DNA of 64,000 nucleotides from contig JACQDL010000057.1 of assembly GCA_016201065.1 (NCBI GenBank), forward strand, positions 100,572-164,571, in the 5' to 3' direction. Positions within the stretch are counted from its first letter, which is position 1; every line of letters starts with the position of its first letter. The position numbers and the translations under genes are program-made. This document shows, in pieces, positions 11,401 through 19,030 of the stretch. The notes under the pieces were generated by a model. The model made no database searches, was not told where the DNA came from, and worked only from the letters and a program-made list of their open reading frames with translations. Source of the stretch: Actinomycetota bacterium. Lineage in GTDB: Bacteria; Actinomycetota; Actinomycetes; Mycobacteriales; JACQDL01.

Positions 11401-13319
11401 ACTTCACCTGCGTCGGCATCGGTGACATGTCCGGTGACGTGTTCGGCAACGGGATGCTGCTCAGCGAGCACATCCGGCTGGTCGCCGCGTTCGACCACCG
11501 GCACATCTTCCTCGACCCAGATCCCGACCCGGCGGTGTCCCACGCCGAGCGCGGCCGGTTGTTCGCGCTGCCCAGGTCGAGCTGGGCCGACTACGACACC
11601 GGGCTGCTCTCGCCCGGCGGTGGGGTGTTCCCGCGCAGCATGAAGGCGATCCCGATCACCGCCGAGGTGCAGCGCCGCCTCGGTATCAGTGCCGCAGACG
11701 CGACGATGACGCCGACCGAGCTGCTGCGGGCGATCCTGTCCGCCCCGGTCGACCTGCTCTGGAACGGCGGGATCGGCACCTACGTCAAGGCCACCACCGA
11801 GAACAACAGCGAGGTCGGCGACAAGGCCAACGACGCGATCCGGATCAACGGCGACCAGCTCCGGACCCGGGTCGTGGTCGAGGGCGGCAACCTCGGCTGC
11901 ACCCAGCTCGGCCGGATCGAGTACGCCCTCGCCGGTGGAAAGATCAACACCGATGCGATCGACAACTCGGCCGGTGTGGACACCTCCGACCACGAGGTCA
12001 ACATCAAGGTCCTGCTCGACTCCGTGGTCGCCCGCGGTGACCTGACCACCAAGCAACGCAACCGGTTGCTGGAGCAGATGACCGGCGAGGTCGCCGAGCT
12101 CGTCCTGCGGGACAACTACGACCAGAACGTGGCGCTGGCCACGGCGCTGGTGCAGGCCGGCAGCCTGGTCGATGTGCACGGCCGGTTCATCCGCCAGATG
12201 GAGCGCGACGGCAAGCTCAACCGCGAGCTGGAGTACCTGCCCAGCGAGCAACGGATCACCGAACGCCGCCTGGCCGGGCTCGGCATGGCGCAACCCGAAC
12301 TCGCGGTGCTGCTGGCCTACAACAAGATCACCATGACCGAGGATGTCATCGAGTCCGAGCTCCCCGAGGACGAGTTCCTCCGCGAGACCCTGCACAGCTA
12401 CTTCCCCACACCGCTGCGGGAACGGTTCCGCGACCAGATCGAGCAGCACCCGCTGCGCCGCGAGATCATCACGACCCGGGTGGTCAACCAGTACGTCAAC
12501 CGCACCGGCATCACCTCACTGTTCCGGCTGAAGGAGGAGACCGGGGCCACCGCCGCGGATGTCGCGCGGGCGCACACCGTGGCGTACGAGGTGTATGACG
12601 CCGAGGCGGTCCGGCATGCGGTGGAGGCGCTGGACAACCGGGTCGAGGCGGCTGCGCAGAGTCGGGTCCGGCTCGAAAGCCGGAAGCTGATCGAACGCAC
12701 CACCCGGTGGCTGCTGCTGAACCGGCGACCACCGCTGGACATCCGGGTCCAGGTCAGCACCTACCGCAACGGCGTCGCCGACGTCGTGGCCCACCTGCCG
12801 AAGCTGCTCAAGGGCATCGACCTCCAGCGGATGGAACAGGCACGCGACCAGCTGGTCAGCGCCGGCGTCCCGGACGACCTGGCGGTCACCGCAGCCGGGA
12901 TGCCCACCGCGTTCTCGGCGCTGGACATCTGCGAGGCATCCCGGTCCATCGGACAGGGTGTGATCGAGGTCGCCGAGGTGTACTTCGACCTGGCGGACCG
13001 GGTCGGGATCTCCGCGCTGCTGGACCGGATCGTCGCGCTGCCACGCACCGACCGCTGGACCTCGCTGGCCCGAACGGCGCTGCGCGACGACCTCTACCGG
13101 GCGCAGGCCGGACTCGCCAGCGACATCCTCCGCTGCGGGGGACCCGACGACACGCCGGAGCAGCGGTTCACCCTGTGGGTGGAGCGCAACTACCAGGTCC
13201 TGGAACGGACCGGCCAGACCATGGAGGACATCGAGGCCAGCGACACCTGGGACCTGGCGACGCTCTCCGTGGCGCTGCGGGTCATCAAGAACCTCTCCCG
13301 GCACAGCCGGCTGGCCTGA
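8409..13319 (+). CDS. gdh: NAD-specific glutamate dehydrogenase, large (180-kDa) class
   Basis: 1636 residues, the full length of the L-GDH180 family first described in Streptomyces and mycobacteria. It interconverts glutamate and 2-oxoglutarate + NH4+ with NAD, mainly catabolically. N-terminal ACT-like regulatory regions (for example DDMPFLVDSVTSEL) precede the catalytic domain. That domain has KVARGGLRWSDRREDFRTE, KAQMVKNAVIVPVGAKGGFV, then GIGDMSGDVFGNGMLL, and ends in a helical C-terminal domain. The track starts at TTG 8340. ATG 8409 has GGAGG 8 nt upstream and is preferred; GTG 8391 is an alternative. The large minus-strand ORF at 9282-12449 is its codon-bias shadow. Confidence 0.95.
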   Translation: MLHELDEAKREAKKDLLGRACLVARQGQRTGTLDDEALSGFLQRFYRRVPVDELLERDPLDLYGAAVAHYSLALSRPAGRPAVRVYTPTVEEHGWSSGHTVIEIVTDDMPFLVDSVTSELTRQNRPIHVVIHPLIPVRRTLTGDLVEIYQTDREGGAPPPPDALLESWMHIEIDRESDRENLAGIQQQLFRILGHVRDVVEDWQKMRGAALSIADALGTEPVPDTAQVAEAQEFLRWLADDHFTFIGYREYELATVTEADGAERMEMRAMPGTGLGVSRPDKLISASFAQASPEVQAKMRDGRLLTVSKAMDKSTVHRPSYLDYVGVKRYDPDGKAIGERRFLGLLTSDSFTQSINQIPIIKRKVADVFRVAGLDRAGHDGRDLMEVLETYPREELFQISTEDLTAISTSVLHLAERRRLRLYLRRDRYGRYLSALVYLPRDRYNTHVRLAMQKILLDELGGATIDYTLRSTESALARLHFMVRMAPGAELPAELDEEHIEALLSQATRQWEDDFVDALVAQCGEERANQLRERYAGAVPDAYRADFPARTAVFDLTQIDGLAPSDGFAMNLYEPLGLAEPGLRRFKIYKLGEPLSLSALLPVLARMGVEVVDERPYEFRLGEHGTAWVYDLGLRFDPALEADLEVRRQCFQDAFAAVSTGQAESDGFNQLVLTAGLSWRQAMVLRGFAKYLRQAGSTFSQNYIEQCLVSNSSTARLLTDLFEARLDPAREQDRAATVDALVERINAELDAVASLDQDRIMRSLLRLIEATLRTNYFQPDLDGSVKPYVSFKLDPLSIPELPAPRPAYEIWVYSPRVEGVHLRFGKVARGGLRWSDRREDFRTEILGLVKAQMVKNAVIVPVGAKGGFVLKNPPDQADREAVQAEAVACYTLFVRGMLDLTDNLVVCDGRQQVQPPPNVVRHDGEDSYLVVAADKGTATFSDVANGIAADYGYWLGDAFASGGSTGYDHKAIGITARGAWESTKRHFRELGVDTQSEDFTCVGIGDMSGDVFGNGMLLSEHIRLVAAFDHRHIFLDPDPDPAVSHAERGRLFALPRSSWADYDTGLLSPGGGVFPRSMKAIPITAEVQRRLGISAADATMTPTELLRAILSAPVDLLWNGGIGTYVKATTENNSEVGDKANDAIRINGDQLRTRVVVEGGNLGCTQLGRIEYALAGGKINTDAIDNSAGVDTSDHEVNIKVLLDSVVARGDLTTKQRNRLLEQMTGEVAELVLRDNYDQNVALATALVQAGSLVDVHGRFIRQMERDGKLNRELEYLPSEQRITERRLAGLGMAQPELAVLLAYNKITMTEDVIESELPEDEFLRETLHSYFPTPLRERFRDQIEQHPLRREIITTRVVNQYVNRTGITSLFRLKEETGATAADVARAHTVAYEVYDAEAVRHAVEALDNRVEAAAQSRVRLESRKLIERTTRWLLLNRRPPLDIRVQVSTYRNGVADVVAHLPKLLKGIDLQRMEQARDQLVSAGVPDDLAVTAAGMPTAFSALDICEASRSIGQGVIEVAEVYFDLADRVGISALLDRIVALPRTDRWTSLARTALRDDLYRAQAGLASDILRCGGPDDTPEQRFTLWVERNYQVLERTGQTMEDIEASDTWDLATLSVALRVIKNLSRHSRLA

Positions 13320-13360
13320 CCCGGTGCCACCCGGGGCCGGGGCTGGGGCCGGCTGCGCGG

Positions 13361-14134
13361 TCAGCCGACCGACATCCGGACCTGGGCGCCACCGTCGACA
13401 ACGAGGGTCTGACCGGTGATCCAACGGGACCCGTCACCGGCCAGGAACACCGCCGCCGCGGCGATGTCCGCCGGCTCGCCGATCCGGCCGAGCGGCATCA
13501 GCTCGTTCAGCCGGGGCTCGTCGTTCTCCCACAGGGCCCGGGCGAGCTGGGTCCGCACGATCCCCGGGGCGATCGCGTTGACCCGCACCGCCGGCGCCAG
13601 CTCGGCGGCGAGCTGGCGGGTCAGGTGGATGACGGCGGCCTTGGTGGCGTTGTAGTAGCCGATTCCGGGCTCGGTCAGCATCCCGCCGAGGGAGGCCATG
13701 TTCAGCACCACCCCGCCCCGGGTGGCCATCCCCAGCGCCCAGGCACGCTGCGTCCAGAGCACGACGCTGTAGAGGTTGACCTGCACGGTCTTCTCGGCGC
13801 GTGGCCCGTCGAGGTCGACCAGCGGCCCGTAGTAGGGGCTGGTCCCGGCGTTGTTGACCAGGATGTCGATCCCGCCGAACTCCGCGACCGTGGCGGCCAG
13901 GCACGCATCGGTCTGCTCCGGGTCGCCGACGTGCGCCGCGTGGGCGAGGACCCCGGCGCCCGGGTACGCCGACCGGAGCTCGCCGGCGACGACGTCCAGC
14001 GCCTCCTGCCGACGCGAGGAGAGCACCACGTTGGCGCCCTCGGCGGCGAAGGCCGTCGCGATCGCCCGGCCGATCCCTCGTGACGCGCCGGTGATGACCG
14101 CGGTCCGGCCGGCCAGCCCACTGTCCATGTCCAC
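13361..14134 (-). CDS. Short-chain dehydrogenase/reductase
   Basis: 257 residues, classical SDR. It has the Rossmann motif TGASRGIGRA near the N-terminus, the NNAG motif (ILVNNAGTS), the catalytic Ser in NMASLGG and YNATK (YxxxK), and ends in GQTLVVDGGAQ. Its C-terminal gene position follows an SDR-acyl-CoA dehydrogenase pair with a 33-nt gap, so it is the last gene of a three-gene operon. A role as a 3-hydroxyacyl-CoA or related alcohol dehydrogenase in a degradation pathway is inferred from context; the substrate is unknown. The start is supported by GAGAGGG upstream; a second ATG lies two codons in. Confidence 0.85.
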   Translation of the reverse strand: MDMDSGLAGRTAVITGASRGIGRAIATAFAAEGANVVLSSRRQEALDVVAGELRSAYPGAGVLAHAAHVGDPEQTDACLAATVAEFGGIDILVNNAGTSPYYGPLVDLDGPRAEKTVQVNLYSVVLWTQRAWALGMATRGGVVLNMASLGGMLTEPGIGYYNATKAAVIHLTRQLAAELAPAVRVNAIAPGIVRTQLARALWENDEPRLNELMPLGRIGEPADIAAAAVFLAGDGSRWITGQTLVVDGGAQVRMSVG

Positions 14135-14167
14135 GCCCTCTCGCTGTTCGCCGGGCCGGGCCGCCGC

Positions 14168-15328
14168 TCACCCGCCGACCCGCACGTGTCCCTTCAGCAG
14201 GTTGCGGGCAATGGTCCGGCGCTGGATCTCGTCGGTGCCCTCGTAGATCCGCAGCAGCCGCAGCTCGCGGTACCACCGCTCGATCGGCAGCTCCTTGGTG
14301 TAGCCCATCCCGCCGTGGATCTGGAGCACCCGGTCGACGATCTCGTTCGCCTTGGTCCCGCCGTACAACTTCGCGATGCTCGCGGCGTGCCGGGCGTCCC
14401 GGCCGGTCTCGGCCTGCCACGCGGCGTTGAGGACCAGCCAGCGCAGCGCCTCGATCTCCACCGCCGAGTCGGCGATCATCCACTGGATGGCCTGCCGTTC
14501 GGCGAGCTTGGCACCGAAGGTCTCCCGGGTGTTGGCGTGGTCGATGCCGAGCTGGAGCAGCCGCTCGCAGGCGCCCAGGGCCCGCGCGGGGAGCAGGTAC
14601 CGGCCTGCCTCGATCCACCGCATGGCCAGCGCGAACCCGGCACCGACCTCACCCAGCACGGTGCTGGCCGGGACCCGCACCCGGTCGAAGACCAGGGCCG
14701 CCGGGCCCCACTCGCCCATCGTGGCGATCGGTTCCGACCGCCACCCCAGCTCCCGGTCGACCAGGAAGCAGGTGACCCCGCGATCGGCGCGGTCCGCATG
14801 GTCGGTGACGGCGAACACGATCGCGAAGTCCGCGTCGGTCCCGTTGGTGATGAAGGTCTTCTCCCCGCTGAGGACGTAGTCGGTGCCGTCCCGCTCGGCC
14901 CGGGTCCGGATCGCCCGGGCGTCCGACCCGGCCCCCGGCTCGGTGATCGCGAAACAGGAGATCCGCTCGCCCGCGATGGTGGGCAGCAGGTAGCGCTGCT
15001 TCTGCTCCTCGGTGCCGGCGTAGAGGATGTTGTCGGCGCGGCCGCCGAACTCGAACGGCACGAACGACCGGCCGAGCTCGATCGACACGACCGCAAGCAT
15101 CATCGGACCGAGCCCCATGCCGCCGTACTCGGTGGGGGTGTCGACCCCCCAGAACCCGGCCTTCCGCGCCACCCGTTGCAGCTCCGCGAGCTCGGCCCTG
15201 GTCAGACCGGGCTCGCCGCCCCGCTCCCGCCGCAGGATCTCGGGTTCCAGCGGGCGGATCTCCTTGCGCACGAAGGCACGGACCCAGTCCTGGATCTCGG
15301 ACTGCTCCACGGTGAGATCGAAGTCCAT
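14168..15328 (-). CDS. Acyl-CoA dehydrogenase
   Basis: 386 residues, full length for the FAD-dependent acyl-CoA dehydrogenase family. The FAD/substrate loop ITEPGAGSDARAIRTRA and the C-terminal YEGTDEIQRRTIARNLL are present; the Glu in YEGTDE is the usual catalytic base. It introduces a trans-2,3 double bond into acyl-CoA. It starts 4 nt after the stop of the upstream SDR, so the two are translationally close. Flanking SDRs and the TetR gene upstream suggest a dedicated fatty-acid, terpenoid or steroid side-chain pathway, but chain specificity cannot be read from sequence. Confidence 0.9.
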   Translation of the reverse strand: MDFDLTVEQSEIQDWVRAFVRKEIRPLEPEILRRERGGEPGLTRAELAELQRVARKAGFWGVDTPTEYGGMGLGPMMLAVVSIELGRSFVPFEFGGRADNILYAGTEEQKQRYLLPTIAGERISCFAITEPGAGSDARAIRTRAERDGTDYVLSGEKTFITNGTDADFAIVFAVTDHADRADRGVTCFLVDRELGWRSEPIATMGEWGPAALVFDRVRVPASTVLGEVGAGFALAMRWIEAGRYLLPARALGACERLLQLGIDHANTRETFGAKLAERQAIQWMIADSAVEIEALRWLVLNAAWQAETGRDARHAASIAKLYGGTKANEIVDRVLQIHGGMGYTKELPIERWYRELRLLRIYEGTDEIQRRTIARNLLKGHVRVGG

Positions 15329-15332
15329 CCGC

Positions 15333-16094
15333 TCAGCCCCTCGGTCCGCCGGCCACGTAGATCACCTGGCCGGAGACGAACTCCGCGTCGGCACTGGCCA
15401 GGAACGACGCGACACCGGCGACGTCCGCTGGCGTGCCGACCCGACCGACCGGGATCTGGCTGGCCGCGAGCTGCTGGAACTGCTCGAAGTCGGCGCCGAC
15501 CCGGGCCGCGGTCGCCGCGGTCATCTCGGTGACGATGAACCCCGGGGCGATCGCGTTGGCGGTGATGCCGTACCGGCCGAGCTCGATGGCGAGGGTCTTG
15601 GTCAGCCCCTGCATCCCCGCCTTGGCGGCGGCGTAGTTCGCCTGGCCGCGGTTGCCCAGCGCGGAGGTGCTCGACAGGTTGATGATGCGACCCCAGCCGC
15701 CAGCGACCATGTGCCGCTGCGCCGCGTGGCTGCACAGGAAGGCGCCCCTGAGGTGCACCGCCAACACGGTGTCCCAGTCGTCGGCGGTCATCTTGTACAG
15801 CAGGTTGTCCCGCAGTACGCCGGCGTTGTTCACCAGGATGTCCAACCGGTCGAGGTCGACAACAGTCCGGGCGACGGCGGCCTCGACCTGGTCCTGGACG
15901 CTGACGTCGGCACCGATCGCCACCGCCCGGCCACCCTCGGCGGTGATGGCCGCCACCGTGCCGGCACAGGTGCCCTCGTCGAGATCGACGACCGCCACCG
16001 CGGCGCCGTCGGCGGCCAGCCTGGTCGCGATCGCCGCGCCGATCCCGCGTGCCGCCCCGGTGACCAAGGCGACCTTCCCGTCGAGTCCCGCCAC
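15333..16094 (-). CDS. FabG-like short-chain dehydrogenase
   Basis: 253 residues from GTG 16094. It carries TGAARGIGAA, ILVNNAGVLRDN, INLSSTSALGNRGQANYAAAKAG and a C-terminal GQVIYVAGG, typical of 3-oxoacyl-ACP/CoA reductases. The track uses ATG 16115, but GAGGAGAGGA lies inside that extension and fits GTG 16094. It is the first gene of the SDR-acyl-CoA dehydrogenase-SDR operon, with a 4-nt gap to the next gene. A 107-bp spacer separates it from the TetR gene upstream on the same strand. Confidence 0.83.
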   Translation of the reverse strand: MAGLDGKVALVTGAARGIGAAIATRLAADGAAVAVVDLDEGTCAGTVAAITAEGGRAVAIGADVSVQDQVEAAVARTVVDLDRLDILVNNAGVLRDNLLYKMTADDWDTVLAVHLRGAFLCSHAAQRHMVAGGWGRIINLSSTSALGNRGQANYAAAKAGMQGLTKTLAIELGRYGITANAIAPGFIVTEMTAATAARVGADFEQFQQLAASQIPVGRVGTPADVAGVASFLASADAEFVSGQVIYVAGGPRG

Positions 16095-16201
16095 GGCGGC
16101 CCGTCCTCTCCTCATCGAGAAAACTAGAATGCTGTTCGGAATCCTACCGACTCCGGTATCCGCTCGAACAGGGGCGGAACGGCCGTCGCCGACCCACCCG
16201 C

Positions 16202-16801
16202 TCAGCCGCCTTCGGCCCGGGGTAGCCCGGCCAGCAGGCCGATCACCGCGTCGATCAGCGCCGCCGCCTCGGCGTCGTCCCGGCAGGCAACGACCTCACG
16301 GCCGGCTCCAGCGAGCACCGTGGTGAGGATCGCGGCCATCGCCCGGTCCACCGCCCGCTCCTCCGCCCGCAGCAGGGTCACGTTGTGCCGGACCCACTGC
16401 TGGGTGCGCTGCCGGCGCAGCATGCCGAAACCCGGCGGACCGTCGCCATCGACGAACAACCGGGACACCACCCGGCGCTCCCAGCACCCCACCAGGAACG
16501 CCCGGGCGCCGGCGGCGAACTGGGCGACCGGATCGGCCTCGCCCGCCGCCCGGACCGCGGTGACCGCGCTGGCCGCCCGGGCGGCCAGCTCCCGGTCCCA
16601 CGCGTCGTACAGCGCGAGGAACAGCTCGTTCTTGCCACCGAAGTGGTGGTAGAGGCTGCCGACGCTGGAGCCGGCCCGACGGACGATCTCCGCCACACTC
16701 GCCGCACTGAAGCCCCGCTCGCCGAAGACCACGCGCGCCGCCTCCAGCAATGCATGGCGGGTCCCCACCGACCTGCCCTGCGGACGCGCCGCCGGTGTCA
16801 T
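16202..16801 (-). CDS. TetR-family transcriptional regulator
   Basis: 199 residues. The N-terminal helix-turn-helix RHALLEAARVVFGERGFSAASVAEIVRRAGSSVGSLYHHFGGKNELF is a canonical TetR signature; the C-terminal ligand domain is not assignable. The track ORF starts at 17038, but homology begins just after ATG 16801. No strong ribosome site is visible, so the start is only moderately sure. It precedes the SDR/acyl-CoA dehydrogenase operon on the same strand and probably controls it, perhaps sensing an acyl-CoA. I found no convincing palindrome in the 107-bp gap downstream. Confidence 0.83.
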   Translation of the reverse strand: MTPAARPQGRSVGTRHALLEAARVVFGERGFSAASVAEIVRRAGSSVGSLYHHFGGKNELFLALYDAWDRELAARAASAVTAVRAAGEADPVAQFAAGARAFLVGCWERRVVSRLFVDGDGPPGFGMLRRQRTQQWVRHNVTLLRAEERAVDRAMAAILTTVLAGAGREVVACRDDAEAAALIDAVIGLLAGLPRAEGG

Positions 16802-17097
16802 CCGGCCGGCCCGCGGCCAGCGAGCACCGGCCGGATCGGGGCACGTAGGAAGTGCCGATCCGGGACCAACTCGACGACGTCCACGCGGTGACGGTAGGGC
16901 GTCCCTGCCGGGCGCGCCCAGATGTATCCGATCGGCGGATCGGCAACCAGAGAATGCAGTCGTCACCGTCGATGATGCGCAGACGGTGGCCGTGGTGCTT
17001 CGGCGCGCCCTGAGCACGAAAGATGAGCTCGTGATCACCGCGTCACTGATCCCCCCGACACGGGGACGATCTCCGCCACCTACGATCCAGGAGGACG
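16802..17097. other. Gene-poor stretch between TetR and the decayed TA-like pair
   Basis: No supported coding sequence. The region upstream of the TetR gene contains the imperfect repeat GATCCGATCGGCGGATCGG near 16930. A -10-like TACGAT at 17081-17086 lies just before the leader ORF. Minus-strand reading is only an upstream extension of the TetR frame. Confidence 0.4.
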
Positions 17098-17187
17098 ATG
17101 TCTCACAGAACGGCTGCAGGCGTTGGTCACGGCGTGGCAGCGGTAATGATCATGGTGACAACGACACGATCATGGGTGGTGTCATGA
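17098..17187 (+). CDS. Possible 29-codon leader ORF
   Basis: The ATG is preceded by CAGGAGGACG, the best ribosome site in this stretch. It encodes 29 residues (starting MSHRTAAGVGHG) with no recognisable family. Its TGA overlaps the ATG of the next gene (ATGA at 17184-17187), so translation coupling is likely. It may be a leader peptide or the remnant of a longer first gene. It is too short for the ORF track. Confidence 0.4.
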   Translation: MSHRTAAGVGHGVAAVMIMVTTTRSWVVS

Positions 17188-17567
17188 CCGAGTACCGCGC
17201 TATGACGTTGGCCGGCTTGGCGGGGCATCTGAGGCGGGCAGATGACGACAGGCTCCGCTGGCGGCTGGTGGCCGAGTTCCTTGAGGAGTATCGGCACGAG
17301 CCGCTGGGCGAACGGGTCGGACTTCTGGCTGACGAGCCACGGTCGACATCTGACCCGAGGTGGGATGTGCTCCTGGCGGCGCTGGCTGAGCATCTGGCTG
17401 CACGGGACGATCGGGGCGCGCCGGTGTGGGCGCAGTCACGCCATTTGCGCCAGTTCTGGTTCCCGTTCGACACCTGGGCGGCCCGCGCCGACGCCCTGGT
17501 GCACTCGCCAGCGGCGTTCCGCAAGCGGGGGATCTTCGTCGCGCCGCAGGAACTGGAGGTCGCGTGA
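17184..17567 (+). CDS. Conserved hypothetical, partner of a DUF6036-like protein
   Basis: 127 residues, acidic and helical, with no catalytic motif. Blocks such as RWRLVAEFLEEYRHEP, LLADEPRSTSDPRWDVLLAALAEHLA and PAAFRKRGIFV resemble a small actinobacterial family that I recall lying upstream of DUF6036/AbiEii-like nucleotidyltransferase genes, presumably as the antitoxin-like partner. The track start at 16986 gives a low-complexity N-terminus. ATG 17184 overlaps a well-initiated leader ORF; ATG 17172 is possible. Its stop overlaps the next start (GTGA). Codon use is less extreme than in neighbours, in keeping with acquired DNA. The function is inferred only. Confidence 0.6.
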   Translation: MTEYRAMTLAGLAGHLRRADDDRLRWRLVAEFLEEYRHEPLGERVGLLADEPRSTSDPRWDVLLAALAEHLAARDDRGAPVWAQSRHLRQFWFPFDTWAARADALVHSPAAFRKRGIFVAPQELEVA

Positions 17568-17899
17568 ACGACGACGCTGTGCTGCTTGACCGCGCGGCGA
17601 TCGAGAGGATCTTCCGTCGGCTGGGTGAACGGTTGGCCCGGCGTGGTGTGGTCGCCACGGAGTTCGGGTTGCCCACATGGTGGCTGAACGAGCAAGCCAG
17701 CGTCTACGTCGCGCCGGGCGGAGACCCTGGCGCCCGGGTCGTCTTCGACCATCCGGGTCTGCGAGTCTCGGCCGCATCCCCGGAGCACCTGCTGGCGATG
17801 AAGGTCATCGCGGTGCGCCCGCAGCGGGCCTTGGCCGGCCCGTTCCTCGGCCTTTTCCAGCCGTCCGGCCGGCTCAGACGCCCAGGTCGCGGGCGATGA
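17564..17899 (+). pseudogene. Internally deleted DUF6036-like nucleotidyltransferase remnant
   Basis: 111 codons in frame. The N-terminus (AAIERIFRRLGERLARRGVV) jumps directly to ATEFGLPTWWLNEQASVYVAPGGD and FDHPGLRVSAASPEHLLAMKVIAVR. In the DUF6036/AbiEii-like family as I know it, a central segment with the GG-x-M nucleotide-binding motif and Asp residues lies between these parts, and a DxxD helix follows the MK motif. Both are missing here, and the last 26 bp overlap the 3' end of the acyl-CoA dehydrogenase gene. It is therefore probably an inactive toxin remnant that still has an intact frame. An alignment could show instead that it is a short subfamily. Confidence 0.55.
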
Positions 17900-19028
17900 G
17901 CATCCGCTGGACCTCGGAGGTGCCCTCACCGATCTCCAGGATCTTCGCGTCCCGGTAGAACCGGCCGACGGCGACGTCGTTCATGAAGCCCGAGCCGCCG
18001 AAGATCTGGGTGGCGTCGCGGGCGTTGTCCATCGCCGCGTTCGCCGCGACCAGCTTCGCGATGGCGGCCTCCTTCTTGATCGGTTCGCCCCGCAGCAGCT
18101 TGCTCGCCGCGTGGTAGTACGCCAGCCGTGCGGTGTGCACCCGGGCCTCCATGTCGGCGATCTTGAACCGGATCGCCTGGTAGTGCCCGATCCGGTGACC
18201 GAACGCCTCCCGCTGCCGGGCGTAGGTCAGCGACTCGTCCACGCACCCCTGGGCCAGCCCCACCGACAGCGCGGCGATCGCGATCCGCCCCTCGTCGAGG
18301 ATCTCCAGGAACTGCGCGTACCCGCGCCCCCGCTCACCGAGGAGGTTGGCCGCCGGGACCCGGCAGTCGGTGAACGACAGCTCGCGGGTGTCGGAGGCGC
18401 TCCAGCCGACCTTGGAGTACTTCTTCGCGGCCACGAAGCCCGGGGTGCCCGCCGGCACGATGATCGCCGAGATCTCCTTGGCCCCGGCCGGGCGGTGCGG
18501 CGCGGTGACCGCCGTGATCGTCACCAGTGCGGTGATGTCGGTGCCGGAGTTGGTGATGAACGCCTTCGACCCGTTGATCACCCACTCCCCGCCGGCCAGC
18601 TCACCGGTGGTCCGGGTCGCCCCGGCGTCCGAACCGCCGTCCGGCTCGGTCAGCCCGAAGGCGCCGAGCCGCTCACCCGCGCACAGCTGCGGCAGCCACC
18701 GCTCGCGCTGCCGCTGGTCCCCGAACCGGTAGATCGGCATCGCACCCAGCGACACCCCGGCCTCCAGGGTGATCGCCACCGAGGAGTCGACCCGGGCCAG
18801 CTCCTCCAGGGCCAGGCACAGCGCGAAGTAGTCCCCGCCCATGCCCCCGTACTCCTCCGGGAACGGCAACCCGAACAGCCCCATCTTCGCCATCCGGGCG
18901 ACCAACGGGTAGGGGAACTCCGCCCGCTCGTAGTACCCGGCGATGACCGGCGCCACCTCCTCCCGGGCGAACTCCCGGACCGTCGCCCGCAGCGCCTCGT
19001 ACTCCTCGCCGAGCCGGTGGTCGAGCAT
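17874..19028 (-). CDS. Acyl-CoA dehydrogenase of the leucine/isovalerate-type cluster (FadE19-like)
   Basis: 384 residues. FGLTEPDGGSDAGATRT forms the flavin/substrate loop. The C-terminus reads DAKILEIGEGTSEVQRMLIARDLGV. Context (HMG-CoA lyase and acyl-CoA carboxylase subunits) would suggest isovaleryl-CoA dehydrogenase. However, the catalytic Glu is at the short/medium-chain position (GEGTSE), while true isovaleryl enzymes have Gly or Ala there and a Glu in an earlier helix. A short or branched acyl-CoA substrate is therefore likely. ATG 19028 follows GGGGGA and lies 2 nt after the upstream stop. The 3' end overlaps the converging decayed gene by 26 bp. Confidence 0.88.
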   Translation of the reverse strand: MLDHRLGEEYEALRATVREFAREEVAPVIAGYYERAEFPYPLVARMAKMGLFGLPFPEEYGGMGGDYFALCLALEELARVDSSVAITLEAGVSLGAMPIYRFGDQRQRERWLPQLCAGERLGAFGLTEPDGGSDAGATRTTGELAGGEWVINGSKAFITNSGTDITALVTITAVTAPHRPAGAKEISAIIVPAGTPGFVAAKKYSKVGWSASDTRELSFTDCRVPAANLLGERGRGYAQFLEILDEGRIAIAALSVGLAQGCVDESLTYARQREAFGHRIGHYQAIRFKIADMEARVHTARLAYYHAASKLLRGEPIKKEAAIAKLVAANAAMDNARDATQIFGGSGFMNDVAVGRFYRDAKILEIGEGTSEVQRMLIARDLGV

Positions 19029-19030
19029 CG

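Noticed and set aside
9282-12449. 1055-codon minus-strand ORF
   Set aside because: It lies wholly within the glutamate dehydrogenase gene, shows no domain, and is a GC-bias shadow.
16095-16201. TetR operator before the SDR operon
   Set aside because: AGAATGCTGTTC is suggestive, but its arms do not pair well enough to claim.
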